A DNA stretch of 64,000 nt from Anadara kagoshimensis. Lineage: Eukaryota > Mollusca > Bivalvia > Arcoida > Arcidae. This document shows positions 34,250 through 45,790 of the stretch, piece after piece (the stretch's first letter is position 1; each line of letters opens with the position of its first letter). The stretch spans positions 357,501 to 421,500 of the forward strand of contig JACFYK010000022.1 in assembly GCA_021292105.1 (NCBI GenBank). Direction: 5' to 3'. Position numbers and translations under genes: made by a program. The notes below the pieces were generated by a model. That model was given only the letters and a program-made list of their open reading frames with translations. It was not told the origin of the DNA and made no database searches.

Positions 34250-35150
34250 TATATTTTATTTCGAATGTTTATTGTTACATCATGTTTGAGTTTCCAAGGC
34301 AACTATACCATAACCACATGGTTTATTTTTCATATCAATGTGATTGATAGTTTGACATTTTTTAAATGTTGGAACAATAATGTAGTACAAATGTTTAATT
34401 TGACAACCACATCAATCAGAGATGAATTTCAGAAATAACTAAAACGAACAAGTGTTATTACTGCAGTAAGGCATTTGTAAATAGTTCATGTCATAGCAAT
34501 AGTTTTCAGTGAATTTAATGGACCACAATCTAAAAAGGGAACTACTAAATACATGTTGGGTTTCCATTACCGATTATGACAATTTAATATAACATTTGTT
34601 ATAATAATAAGATTTTTTAAATCTCAAAAACAGGAGAATTCATGTATTTTCTTCAATATTTGTCAATTTCACATGCCTAACTTTGAACCGTTGCTATGAA
34701 AACAAGAGTGATTAAAAAAGAATAATTGATTTTTTAATTATGCTATATGGGTATATTTCACATGTTAATATGATTGATAATTTTAAATGTTGAAGCAATA
34801 AATTAGTACATGTATTTAATTTGTCAACTACATTAATTGGAGAAGATTCTAAGAAATTAAAAAAGTACAAGTTAGTTATAACTACAGTTAGCTATTTGTT
34901 AATATTTCATGCCAGAGCAACAGTTTTCAGTGAATCTAATCAACAAAAAAATTAAGGAGAAACAATTTAAAACATGATGGGATTTCATAACTGTTGACAA
35001 AAAAAAATAAATAAATAAAAAAAAATGAAAAATAAAAACAACTCAAGATCAGGAGAATTCATGTATTTCAACAATATTTGTCAATTTCACACGGCTTACT
35101 TTGAACCATTGCTATAGCAGCACGACTAAATAAAAAGAACAATTTATTTA
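34250..35150. repeat. Diverged tandem duplication, unit ~419 bp, about two copies
   Basis: 'aggagaattcatgtattt' at 34,632 and 35,051, 'agttttcagtgaat' at about 34,502 and 34,922, and 'tttgaacc(g/a)ttgctat' at about 34,683 and 35,101 keep a constant offset. No coding content. Confidence 0.75.
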
Positions 35151-35826
35151 TTTTATTATACTAAATAAGTAAAGGTATAAGCAAAAAAGTATGGATGATT
35201 TCTGAGATTGGGCCATTTTTGGTGGTTTCGTGGCTCAATCCCTTTCAGCGTTATAAATAATGGCCGTTCTCTAATTTCGGTTGTATTGACCTGACTATTG
35301 AATCTTTTAAAATATAAAAATTATTTTGTTAAAAACCGTAAAAACTTGTGAATATAGTGATATACAGGTTTTTGATATATGTCCTTTATTCTAGGTATAA
35401 TGACGAAGTAAATAATCTTTTTTATAAATTTATGTAAGATTACGCCACTTTTTATGGAAAGCGAAGATAATATATCATTTCTGTTAATTATGCCGTTTCA
35501 TATGAAATATCCCGCGTGAAAAATCGCTAAAACATATCCATGTTATGGCAGTTTTTTCATGATGCATAGATTACAATATGCTTACTAGCACAATTGTACC
35601 GACAGGTTACTACAGCATGAATTTTGGACGTCATGTGTTAAAATTCTTGATATGTCACATCGCCAAATTGGGTTCTATTCGATATACCAGTTTCATATGA
35701 GAGCATTCAAGTTTATGTGTTCGATATGCCTTCGGATCAGCTTTCTGTAGCGACTTGAAATAAAATCATTAAATGAATAGAATTTGGTCGGAACATCAAA
35801 CTGAATTTTTATTAAAATATACGTAC
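35151..35826. other. Intronic non-coding stretch
   Basis: No exon or repeat recognised. Confidence 0.4.
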
Positions 35827-35961
35827 CAATACATGTTCTTTTATCTTCGTCTAAGAACAGAAATTCAGGACATGCACATTTAAAATACGGTTTCACTGGT
35901 GATAAAAGGCATATATCCGAACACATCGAGGGTTCTGTCTTACAAATGTGAACGCTTCCAT
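35827..35961 (-). CDS. EGF-like domain exon directly 3' of the YWTD propeller
   Basis: A 135-nt exon between 'atttcag' and 'gtacgt', phase 1 on both sides. It encodes about 45 residues with six cysteines: 'HICKTEPSMCSDICLLS', then 'YFKCACPEFLFLDEDKRTCI'. The C-x-C and the 'CPEFLFLDEDKRTC' end are typical of the EGF that caps a YWTD propeller in LDL-receptor-type proteins, where it packs against the propeller. The donor of the upstream propeller exon (40,108) is also phase 1, so the join is in frame. The longer open frame to 35,693 runs into the intron and is not coding. Confidence 0.88.
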
Positions 35962-36109
35962 CTGAAATTTTAAATCAATGAAAAAAATTGATAATAATTC
36001 TTGCCGTTAGAATAAGCTAATATTAACAAAAATGTCATTTCATTTTCTGGCCCTCCTATTTCTGGATTAAAACTAAATGATATATAAACTTAGCATCCCA
36101 CTACTATTC

Positions 36110-36805
36110 ATTGAACCTATTGTTCGTATTTTACACTTAAAGACAATTCTTAACTAAAATTGCTAAGTTGTCATTTGGTTTCTCATAAAATAACCAAAAC
36201 AAATGTACTTAAAAGTAGTACTTACAAGGAGATGTGCAAGAACATTTTAAATCGTTGCATTAATTTCTTTAAAATAGAGAAAAAATCCGCAAATTCGCAA
36301 ATATTGCTAATTGTCTAAGACCTAAACACTCGTTTTGAATCCCATGTTCTTAAACATTGTTATAAACGCATGGATCAGGCCTGTATCATAAACTTAATAA
36401 TTTGTCCATTTTAAAATAAGGTAGCCCTATTTCTAAATTGAAATACTTCCAATTTTTCAAAACTACACACTCACTTTATGTAATCATAAATAGATATTTT
36501 ATCTCCATGATTTGTCAAAACCAATTTAGTTTAAACAATATTTATTCATCATTAGATACAAATAATATAATCATAACAAACTTTAAACTGGATTCAGGAA
36601 CAACCCGTCTCCAATTTCAACAACAAGGGTGATTAAAGTGATTTGCATTTAAATTGTTTAATATATACATGTTGGATCACCAAGAGAACATAATACAGTA
36701 GATTTTTAGTAAAACAAAGTATTAATTTATTTCGTAGGGGAATAACGGAAAAAGTAAAACTTAAATTTTTAAAACTTAACATTCATTTTTGTTTCGAAAA
36801 TAAAA
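36110..36805. repeat. Intronic duplicated segment, copy A (pair with 43,400-43,985)
   Basis: 'cctattgttcgtattttaca', 'ctcataaaataaccaaaaca', 'ctccatgatttgtcaaaacc' and several further blocks recur in the same order and orientation at 43,400-43,985 with substantial divergence. The two copies flank the propeller exons. Confidence 0.7.
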
Positions 36806-36910
36806 AATGCTTAAAAAGTGCTAAAATGAATAAAAAGTTCTTAAAAATTGCTGAAATATATATATATATATTCGAGATATCCGTGTAAATTTATCGTAAC
36901 GCATACTTAA

Positions 36911-38939
36911 AGGTCACCGGTCACCAAATTTATGAATTTTGTAATTTGCATTCCTATGGGTAGAGTTGTCACTATTGATGTGTCTGGTGGGTTTTCACAC
37001 ATTACAGTTACCTGTAATATACTAAAAACTTACCTGAACGAAGTTCTAATACTCGGTAATTTCCGACACCGCTCGTAACTTTCCGGCGACCTAATTGATG
37101 ACGTACATGGTGTTAAGCTGCTGAGGAAAGACACATTACCTATATATGTATCCATATTGTAACATGTGGTTTTGTGTGCCATTTTGAAGGGTTTTAAAGT
37201 TTGATTTCAAGTCAAAATTATATATTTTGTGAAATTTTGATATAATAATACCACAATGAACGATCAAAAAAAATTTTCACAAATTTAAGAACAAATTAAA
37301 GCCAGATTTACACAAGTCTCTTATGCAACTTCTACAAATTGAGTGCACATGGAAAACGCAAGAATAAAGTCGTATTTTCCAACAAACTCGCAAAATATTG
37401 TCAAAACTTAATACAAAATATACTGACCTAATAGGAAAAATATTTTTCATTTATCCATAAGTGAATTTAATTCTGTACATAGAGCAATTTTTGAAGTTTT
37501 TAACAAAACAACTAATATAACCATGTCAAAATTATCCCTTCTGTATCTTCTTACTCGGAACAACTATAAATATTATAATTATGTCATTTAAAAATATAAT
37601 TTGGTTAGGTCAGTGCATTTAATATGCAATTTATTGAAAGTTTAATGGAAACATTTTCAATTGAAAGAAATAAATGATGAAAACCATGTGCACTCAATTT
37701 ATGGAAATACAGTAATTGCTTTGAATGTATTGGGACTATTTTTTATATACGAGAAAAGTCAGGGAAATAAGAGTGGTATAATCATTGCAGACAATATAAA
37801 TTATTATGAATGGATTCAGTCAAATAAAAAAAAATTCATAGATTTTAACAATTTTAATATTCAAAATTAATTTAATTCCGTAAGTCAGTCAGTTCACCAG
37901 TTCATATGTTCACACAAATCGAGACTTGTATGTCTCAAATCAGCTAATCTAATTTAACATTTATTTTTTCAAACACATCTTTTCAGAATCCATCAAAAAC
38001 GACAAAAAAACATTTACCGGGTATATCATAAAGATTTATACACACGTGTCAATTAATGTTGCAAATTGTAAGGTAAACCCTGTTGATTACAGGTGATAGA
38101 TGTATACTTCTAAACAGGATGTTGCTTGCCAATGTAGCATATTGATAATCTCTTAATTACTGGTATGTGAGGGGATGTAAATCACGCTTTAACCGATATT
38201 AATTTATTGTGAAAAAAAATTAAAGAAAGTTTCCCTCGAGTTTGATTCAGCCGTTAGTTAGTCGGGTATAATCCCACTGGTATCACGTTTTGCTATGAGT
38301 TCTTTTCAGCTCATTAAAATTAGGCGTAATAAAATAATTATTATTAGTAAATGAAAATTTTAAATATTGTTTTTTAAATTTATCATGGAAACACTGAAAT
38401 TAAATCAAAATTGAAGATTTAACAAAATGGGGATTGGAAATCTGACCAGTACTTTATCGAAAAAAAATTAAACAATATTTGATAAAAAAATATTACGCAC
38501 CGACATAAACTCCAATTTCCATTATTATTATTAAATAAAACTTACTGCGAATAGGGAAGCTATTGATTTTAATTAGAATTCGGAAATTGTTTACAAACGT
38601 TTTCATATTCAAGTAATACTAGGGTGAAATATTTGATTTCAGAGACAATAAGAAGTTATTTTTTAGACCTGTATTTTGATATTTTCGTTATACAAAAATT
38701 CTACTTGAAAACGTGTTCTAATAATATATTGATTTTAACCTAAAAATAAAATAAAAATGGGATAATTTCTGAAACAAATATGAATTAAAATCAATTTAAG
38801 GTAAATTAATAATATAGCTGTACTCGAGAGAAGAAAAAAAGCGACAGACTACATAATCCGATCAAAAGTGCTCGAAAATTATGTATGTTTTTTAATATAC
38901 ACATTAATATTGATATCTAATATTAATTCACCGAAATAA

Positions 38940-38974
<35 letters not shown>

Positions 38975-39607
38975 ATTCAACAGAGAAGTTAAGATATTTA
39001 GAATGATATTAAATATTAATGAAAATAAATATGAATAATATTTTAAATAAAAACACGAAAATGTGTATTCTTTTTATCAATTCGTTTTGATAGATAAAAA
39101 TAAAAAGATAAATAAATAAATTAGTTAATAAACAAATAAATAATGTAAAATTATGTTTTGTAATATTATAAGTAATAGTATATCATACTTAGAGCAAACA
39201 AGAATATAGTTCTTATTTATTTATTTAATTATTTATTTATTTATTATGTTCATTTTTATTTATTTTTTATGCTGAAGGAAATTGAAATATCCAATATTAA
39301 AAATAAATAAATAAATAAAACATGAGGAGTTACTACTGATAAATCTGGGAAATAAATACAGATCACTCTACAATCTTTAGTTACTAGATAACTTGGATAA
39401 CACCTTCTGCGTCACTTCCGGTTTTGGACCTTTTTACTACCAAAGGGAGATAACACCGTTTTTCAACAGTTTTAGGACTTTATTTTACGCTGTAACAAAA
39501 GACAGAAATGATTAAAAAATGTTATTTGTGGCTAAATCGACTTTTTATTATGTATTCTTTCGGAAAATAGTACTAAAAAAATTTCGGTTTTTGGTGACCG
39601 GTGACCT
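36911..39607. mobile_element. 2.7-kb non-autonomous element with 18-bp TIRs and TTAA flanks
   Basis: 'aggtcaccggtcaccaaa' at 36,911-36,928 is perfectly inverted at 39,590-39,607, and both ends are followed outward by TTAA (36,907-36,910 and 39,608-39,611). TTAA duplication is the hallmark of piggyBac-like insertion. The interior is AT-rich with no transposase; the only open frame (37,661-37,870) is unremarkable. A tandem AAAT run lies at 38,936-38,977. The element sits in the intron between the propeller and the first EGF exon. Confidence 0.8.
38936..38977. repeat. (AAAT)n microsatellite
   Basis: About ten AAAT units. Many shorter AAAT/ATTT runs follow to 39,320. Confidence 0.95.
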
Positions 39608-39729
39608 TTAAGTTATACGTAAAACATGCTTTTAAAAGTAATGGACTTATATAATTCATTATGGCTGACATAATTCGTCAGTAAAACTTATCAGTATATT
39701 TAAGCCCGATTAATCGGGAAATAATATTA

Positions 39730-40070
39730 AAGCAGTTCATTCAATATGCTATTCCCAACTCTCATTCATAATACCGAATGAATACACTCAAATAACATGT
39801 CTAAAATGTAAAATTGTCGCTACAATAATTTATTTCATTCAAGATTCTGACAATGTATATAAGATTGATGGAACAGCCTTCCTCTTAATAAGAATAGTTG
39901 CGTCGGGACTAGACTTGGATGCTGACCAATCAAACAATGGACGTAAAAGGATGTCATTCTGTGACGTAATCGGATAGTTGAATGTTACATAATCAGAGGT
40001 CATGACTTCACACTGTATTCAAGAGCAATTGAATGCCAGTAAAAACAAATAGGTTCATATAAAAAAGGTC
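39730..40070. repeat. Inverted copy of the MITE-like repeat at 6285-6600
   Basis: 'ctctcattcataataccgaa', 'ggactagacttggatgctga', 'cacactgtattcaagagcaa' and 'ccagtaaaaacaaataggtt' are reverse complements of blocks at 6290-6620, in reverse order. It ends just before the donor site of the propeller exon at 40,108. Confidence 0.8.
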
Positions 40071-40107
40071 AATTTTAATTGTAAATATTTCAAAATTAAT
40101 ATATTAC

Positions 40108-40505
40108 CTTTAGGTGGTTGTATTTCAGGGTCATACACTGCCAAAGTTTTTATAAAGTCCCGAGTAGCAACAAAGTTGTTTTCTTTGGTAAAAGTCTTAA
40201 TGTTAATTGTTTCTACTGATCCATAAATGCCAAAAACATAAAGAACATGGCGATGCACTGTCATTCCGATGACGAATGATCTGGTTACTGTAACTTTTGT
40301 GACATTACTGCCGTCGTAGTTACAAGAAATTATCAAAGTTAAACCAGTATATCCTTGCTTTATTGTGCCGTATAACTTCAAGCTGTTAAAATCAATTGTC
40401 CACGGCCCGTATGCTTCGCTTGTTGTAGTGGAAAGAATTTGTTTAAATCCATTACCATCCATGTACATAGAGTATAAACTCCGACCGCCAACGATAAACA
40501 TAATT
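40108..40505 (-). CDS. YWTD/LDLR-B-like propeller exon 2 (second half of the six-bladed propeller)
   Basis: A 398-nt exon from acceptor 'cactgtag' (phase 2, joining the exon at 41,539) to donor 'gtaata' (phase 1). Across the junction the protein reads 'VLDPRYA' + 'IMFIVGGRSLYSMYMDG', the pattern of an LDL-receptor class B blade (V-L-D-P-x..MFW-x-D..I-x-R-A-x-M-D-G) with the YWTD core degenerated to F-I-V-G. Further blade-like pieces are 'GPWTIDFNSLKLYGTIKQG', 'ISCNYDGSNVTKV' and 'HVLYVFGIYGSVETIN'. With its partner it gives about 250 residues, the normal size of one propeller. It ends 'AVYDPEIQPPK' before the EGF exon. Role inferred: extracellular ligand-binding platform. Confidence 0.82.
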
Positions 40506-40974
40506 CTACAGTGTAAAACTAGTCATAATTAGAACAATAAATAAATAAATCGTTAAAATAATACATTTAAAAAGAACACTTAATTCATATACCGATAAAT
40601 GATACTTGAATCTGAAAGAAAGAATAGTTGTCTATAGGAGGCAGTTTTTATTTCATTATCTCAAATCTTAATATGATATAACTCTTTATGAAGAAATATA
40701 ACAGGTAGTTTATTTCGAATTGTAGACTTTTTCAAACTTCGAAAAAGTAAAAAAAAATATAATAATATATATTATAGTTGTGTTATATTTCCCATATAAC
40801 AACGTCATGTGTACGTCGTTCACGATTTAAAGGCAGAGTTTACAATGAATCTATGTTAATGTTTAGTTCGTTGAATAAAGCGTTTGAAGGCGTGAATGTA
40901 TGTTTACGGGCAATCGATGTTATAAACTGTTCACAATGTTTACAATACGTATGATGTGTCTGTATTCAAAATTA

Positions 40975-41165
40975 ACCTGTATAAATTTGACATCACCTAG
41001 TGCCATGTTCCTTTTATGCTCAATTTTGATTATAGATGTCGTGGGTGTGGATGTCTTGGCTGGGGGGGGGGGGGGGGGGCTACCACGCTACCGGAATAAC
41101 TGGTATACCTCACTTCCCTGTTTGAAGTTCACATGTTCAATTTTTTCACTTTGCTTTAGAATTTT
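40975..41165 (+). repeat. Reverse-transcriptase tail family copy with an 18-G tract
   Basis: 'gtgccatgttccttttatgc', 'ctcaattttgattatagatg', 'ctcacttccctgtttgaagt' and 'ttcactttgctttagaattt' follow tail order. The middle has been replaced or expanded by a run of 18 G at 41,062-41,079. It lies in the intron between the two propeller exons, in the opposite orientation to the gene. Confidence 0.75.
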
Positions 41166-41538
41166 TTTTTTGAACATGACCTGACCTATTTGGTTTTCGT
41201 TAGATTTAATTGATAATCGCTCTGCAATTAGATAGTGTATGATCTTTAAGGAAACATATTTTGAAATATATATAATCAATATGTCTAACACTTTTTTTAA
41301 ATGCCCAGAAACATAAACATGTAAGCATATAAAGCATTCAATTAAAACCATTAGTGGCATATATTGTACAAATAGGTATTGTAATTTTGCAAGACTAAAT
41401 CCAAATGGTCCCTGTTATATAAATGTAAATATGAATGTTGGAATATGTTAACGTTTACTCTAGACAGAGGTCTTCAAATGAAAAAGAAAAGCTGTCACAC
41501 TAATTGATGACTCAAATACAAGGATTTATTATACTTAC

Positions 41539-41893
41539 GCATATCTGGGATCAAGAACTATCTGTTGCACGCGATTCATCGATCTCAACAATGTTGATTT
41601 TGTTCCATCTATTTTACTTACATGGAGATTAAAATCAAAGTCAATGAAATATAAGTTAGTACCAATCCAGTCTACAGCCATTAGAAATGCCATTTTAGCC
41701 ATTTCACTCTCTGGTGTTCCACGTAATTGCAATGACTTTTTTATTACATTGCACTTCCAATATTCGCTCCAAAACATTGAACCATCCTCTACCAGAAGAC
41801 TGAGCGAGTAGATGGAGTATGTGTTGATTTGTAAAACTGGAGATCCTAATTTATAAACGTTATGTTTATTACCAACTAACGTCGTTGGCATAC
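41539..41893 (-). CDS. YWTD/LDLR-B-like propeller exon 1
   Basis: A 355-nt exon from acceptor 'tgtctttag' (phase 1) to donor 'gtaagt' (phase 2). It encodes about 118 residues with 'LVEDGSMFWSEYWKCNVIKK' (compare MFWTDW...I), 'AVDWIGTNLYFIDFDFNLHV' (compare AVDWIGxNLYWTD) and 'SKIDGTKSTLLRSMNRVQQI'. These are successive blades of a YWTD propeller. The phase 1 start means it could be joined directly to the vWA exon, whose donor is phase 1. No stop or frameshift is seen. Confidence 0.85.
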
Positions 41894-43399
41894 CTAAAGA
41901 CAAACAACAAGTAAAATTTGATGTTCTGTACTACTAGCTTTACTTACTCGCTATAACCAATAACAAGGATACGCAAGTATATATACAAGTATTTTTATAA
42001 ACATAGTGAGAAAATACTTCATTAATCCCTAGTACAATCAAAATATAGATTGTACCTGCAAGTGCTCATGGTGTTTTTGGTATTTCATTTTTCGTCTCGT
42101 TGTTACTAAATTATGTAGTGGTGCATTGCGATTGAATAATCCCTTTTACCAATACTCCTTAAAAGGATAGTTGGATATGTATAGACCGAATATCGCATTT
42201 TATTCATATACCCAGCATTCTGTTATAGATCAGTGACACTTGGTATATTTGATCTACGTGCATCACAATAGAGGGCAATTATAGAGTACGTGTAACTATT
42301 TTTACATATGTTATTCTCCATACTAAAACATAAATTAATGCGAAAATTTTATGAAAAAACAAGCCAAAATAAAGGAGATAGCGGCGAAGTTTTAATGCAC
42401 CTTCAATTAAATAAGAAGCCCCCACATAATACTATTTATAAACATTACTTATGTACTTGACTAGCTCAAAAATCAAATTTATATTTCACGATAAATTCAT
42501 TTGATGAAGCTTATTTTACATCCGAATGAAACCTCTCAATAATAAAGCCATTATTATTAGTCCACCTGGATAAAACGTTTGTTTATTAGACATATCTTAG
42601 ATTAAGACCCATGCCTGTTTTTTCTACAATTAACAAAATTGATTGGCAGGTGGTTGTAAAGGGTGATTTGATGAACGCTGGAAATATACTACCTAAATCG
42701 TTTGATGACTTGAATTTGGAATATCACTTACGTAAACTAATTGTGAAAAGATAATTATGTATAAAAAAACCAGAGTAACGAGAGTATGTATAGACTGACA
42801 ACGCATGATGAAATGCATATCATTTTGTAAAGGACATTTAAAATAAAATTTTACCACCTGTCATTTAATTCTAGTCTTAACCTTTTTTATTCTATTTCTC
42901 CTATGATTTTCATGTCAAATACAAATTAATAAATAATAGTTTCAATTGGTTCAGTGGTGTCAAAGAAGGTTTTAAGGAATTGGCTAATAATAGCGTCTTA
43001 TTATTTGCATTAGCCATTAAGATCCTGTCAATCAAAATTTCGCAAGAATATTTTATATATAATCAACAACAAGATTTCTACTTTCTATATTTTTAATTCA
43101 TAATCTGTATAAAACTAAACCAATAATGTAAGCTTATTGGTTTTTAGAAATTAATAGTAACGACAACAATCTTTGACTTTAGATCACAAATTTTAATGTA
43201 CTCCATTGGAGACCTTCAACATCAAATTTTTGACAAAGTGGTTTCCGAGAAGAAGCTTTTAAGAAAATTGGCTGTGTTTGCATTTTTCAGATTAAACTTT
43301 ATTTCCGACATGGTCTTACATTCTTAAATGATGTCTAATTTTAATTTTGTCTAGTATGAATGTCTGAAAATTAAATAAAAAAAGTGTCATTTGAACGAT
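41894..43399. other. Intronic non-coding stretch
   Basis: No exon or element recognised. Confidence 0.4.
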
Positions 43400-43985
43400 A
43401 CAGACCTATTGTTCGTCATTTATACTTCAAGACAAACCAAAACTAAAATTGCTATATTATCGTTTGGTTTTTCATAAAATAACCAAAACATGTGCGTTGA
43501 AAATAAAAAATACTAACAAGTAAAAGTACATGAAAAATCTTAATCTGTATAAAGAGAAACAATCAGCGAAATTACATTGATCCATATAAAACTTAAAATT
43601 AAAACACCCGTTTTGGACTTAATGCTCTAAAACATTAATATTCACGCCCGAATCACGCCTGTGTCATAGCCTTAATCAGTTTATCTCCTTTTAAATAATG
43701 TCATCCTAATGTATTTTACAAATCAAAATACTAAAAAACTACATACTTTACGTCATCTGAAAAGGATATTTCTTCTCATGATTTTGTCACAACCGATGTC
43801 AATAACAAGTGTTGTAGTTGTTGACCTTAATTGAACCTTTAGTATATGCATATAGCGTCACCAAGGGGACATACTTTAGCATGATTTTTAGCAAAAATGT
43901 AAAATTGTCTCTAAGTAGGAGAATATGGAAAAAAATAAAACAAAAAATGTTTCAGATGCGATTTTTGTTTTCAAAACAAAATATA
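43400..43985. repeat. Intronic duplicated segment, copy B (pair with 36,110-36,805)
   Basis: 'cctattgttcgtcatttata', 'tcataaaataaccaaaacat', 'ctcatgattttgtcacaacc' and others match copy A in order. No coding content. Confidence 0.7.
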
Positions 43986-44427
43986 AATGTTAGATTTCAA
44001 AAATGCGAAAATCACAAAAATCCAACTGCATGATTTCAGTACGTCTTGTCAATGAAAACAAATATGACCGCGACCTTGATTAACATGGTTGCAACGCAAT
44101 GATGTAAACAACGTTTCCCGTGTTAAATATATATTGTATACACATATATGCACACAGTTTACAGTAAAGACCTGTCGAAAGTTAAACACTAAGCTTACCA
44201 AAAGAAGTCAAAGCTCAACTTCCGAGTGGCTAAAGTATGGAAAGGTAGCAAACAAAGAGCTGCCTAGAGATAGATGGCAACTGCTGTCGATATACGTGTA
44301 TATATATATATACCAAACGAGGGACCGATATGAGCTGTCGATTGTCAAACGGATGGTTAGTAGGATATGTGTTTGTATCGATGGAGATAAAAAAAATCAA
44401 GTTTGGACCCCAGCAGCAATAAATAAG

Positions 44428-44614
44428 TATAGCCTACATTAAATAAATAAATAAATAAATCAGAAGATGTACAGCCAATTAGGGTAGAGATGGGATACAA
44501 TATGTTTAGCAGGTTAGAGGCGATAATAAATAACTAAATAAATAAAAATAAAGTCAGAAACGATACAGAAAATCAAAGTAGAGCTGGAACACAAAATGTC
44601 AGTAGGTTAAATAA

Positions 44615-44659
<45 letters not shown>

Positions 44660-44740
44660 AATCTCAAATTGTACAGAGAATGAAGTTAGAGCTTGGGACA
44701 CAATATGTTAAGCAGGTTAGTGATGATAAATAAATAAACA
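44428..44740. repeat. Three ~105-bp repeats separated by AAAT microsatellites
   Basis: Each unit reads like 'gtacag', then 'agagctggaacacaa' or 'agagatgggatacaa', then 'atgttaagcaggttag', then 'gataataaataaataaa'. The AAAT run at 44,607-44,657 is the longest, suggesting the microsatellite is part of the repeated unit. Confidence 0.75.
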
Positions 44741-45609
44741 GGGATCAAAATAAGTTGTATTTAGTCTTTGCTTAAGGTCCTAACATGAAATGTTTCGTTG
44801 TCTGTGTATACCTCAAATTTGTTGTAAAATAAATTTTAGAAACATATTGATATGTTCAGAATTAACATTTATAATATAAAAAATCTTGAATAACTAAAAC
44901 GTTAAAAACTTTTATGAACAGGAAAATAGTTAGAAATTTTGTCTACTGTTGTTTGTTAAATGAATGACAAGTGGGCCATAGCAGCATTTAAAAAAACTAA
45001 ATAATGAAATTCAATTTAGAAACTAAACAGACAGGTGATTTTTATGGGGTACAGGTACTTTATAGTACTTTTGGCTGCGATAAATAGATAAATTATTTAC
45101 AAACAAATAAAAAGTACATGTATATCTTATATAAATATGGGATTATATGTCAGTGTTCATTCTACAAGGGGACTATTGATCCTTTATTTTGCCAAATGAC
45201 CCAATTGTAAATGGCCCTAGTAAGCAATATTTAACATTAGGCTTCAAGTTCAAAATGTTTATAACATTGTCATATATAAAACTACAAATATGTATACGAT
45301 TCTATTATATATTTCATGAATAAAAGTTTTACATCCAGCCTATGTGCTTAAAAGTCAAATCAAACATTAGATTTATGAATTAAAACATGCATATTCAGTT
45401 TTGTAAAAGATTACTTCAATGTAGAAAGTATACTCTTATTTTTATGGTGTATGAAGAATTAGGCAGGTTTCCGTTATATATACAAAACATTGGTGAAATC
45501 TATATTACAAGATATGTTAATCCAGGAGTAGTTTAGTAACCAGGCTTCTTCTAAAGGTAGTATTTATTTTTCGTTTAAAAATTCATTTTAATTAGATGAT
45601 TATCTGTTA
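44741..45609. other. Non-coding stretch
   Basis: No gene recognised. Confidence 0.4.
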
Positions 45610-45790
45610 AAATTAAATTATAGACATACAATTACAATATGCAAACTACGCACTTCTAATAATAAATTTCCGATAGAAACTGATCGCTGGTGTGATGTAA
45701 CAAGAGAAGAAAGATTATGTCCTTTATGTATGGAAGCTGTTGGTGATGAATTTCATTATTTATTTATCCTCGTGTGTCCTAAGTCCGTGG
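45610..45790 (+). pseudogene. LINE reverse-transcriptase C-terminal fragment (zinc-binding-like end)
   Basis: An open stretch reads 'LRTSNNKFPIETDRWCDV', then 'TREERLCPLCMEAV' and 'GDEFHYLFILVCP'. The C-x2-C...D-E-x-H-x3-6-C arrangement is the zinc-knuckle-like end of many non-LTR retrotransposon ORF2 proteins. Only about 60 residues survive. Confidence 0.7.
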
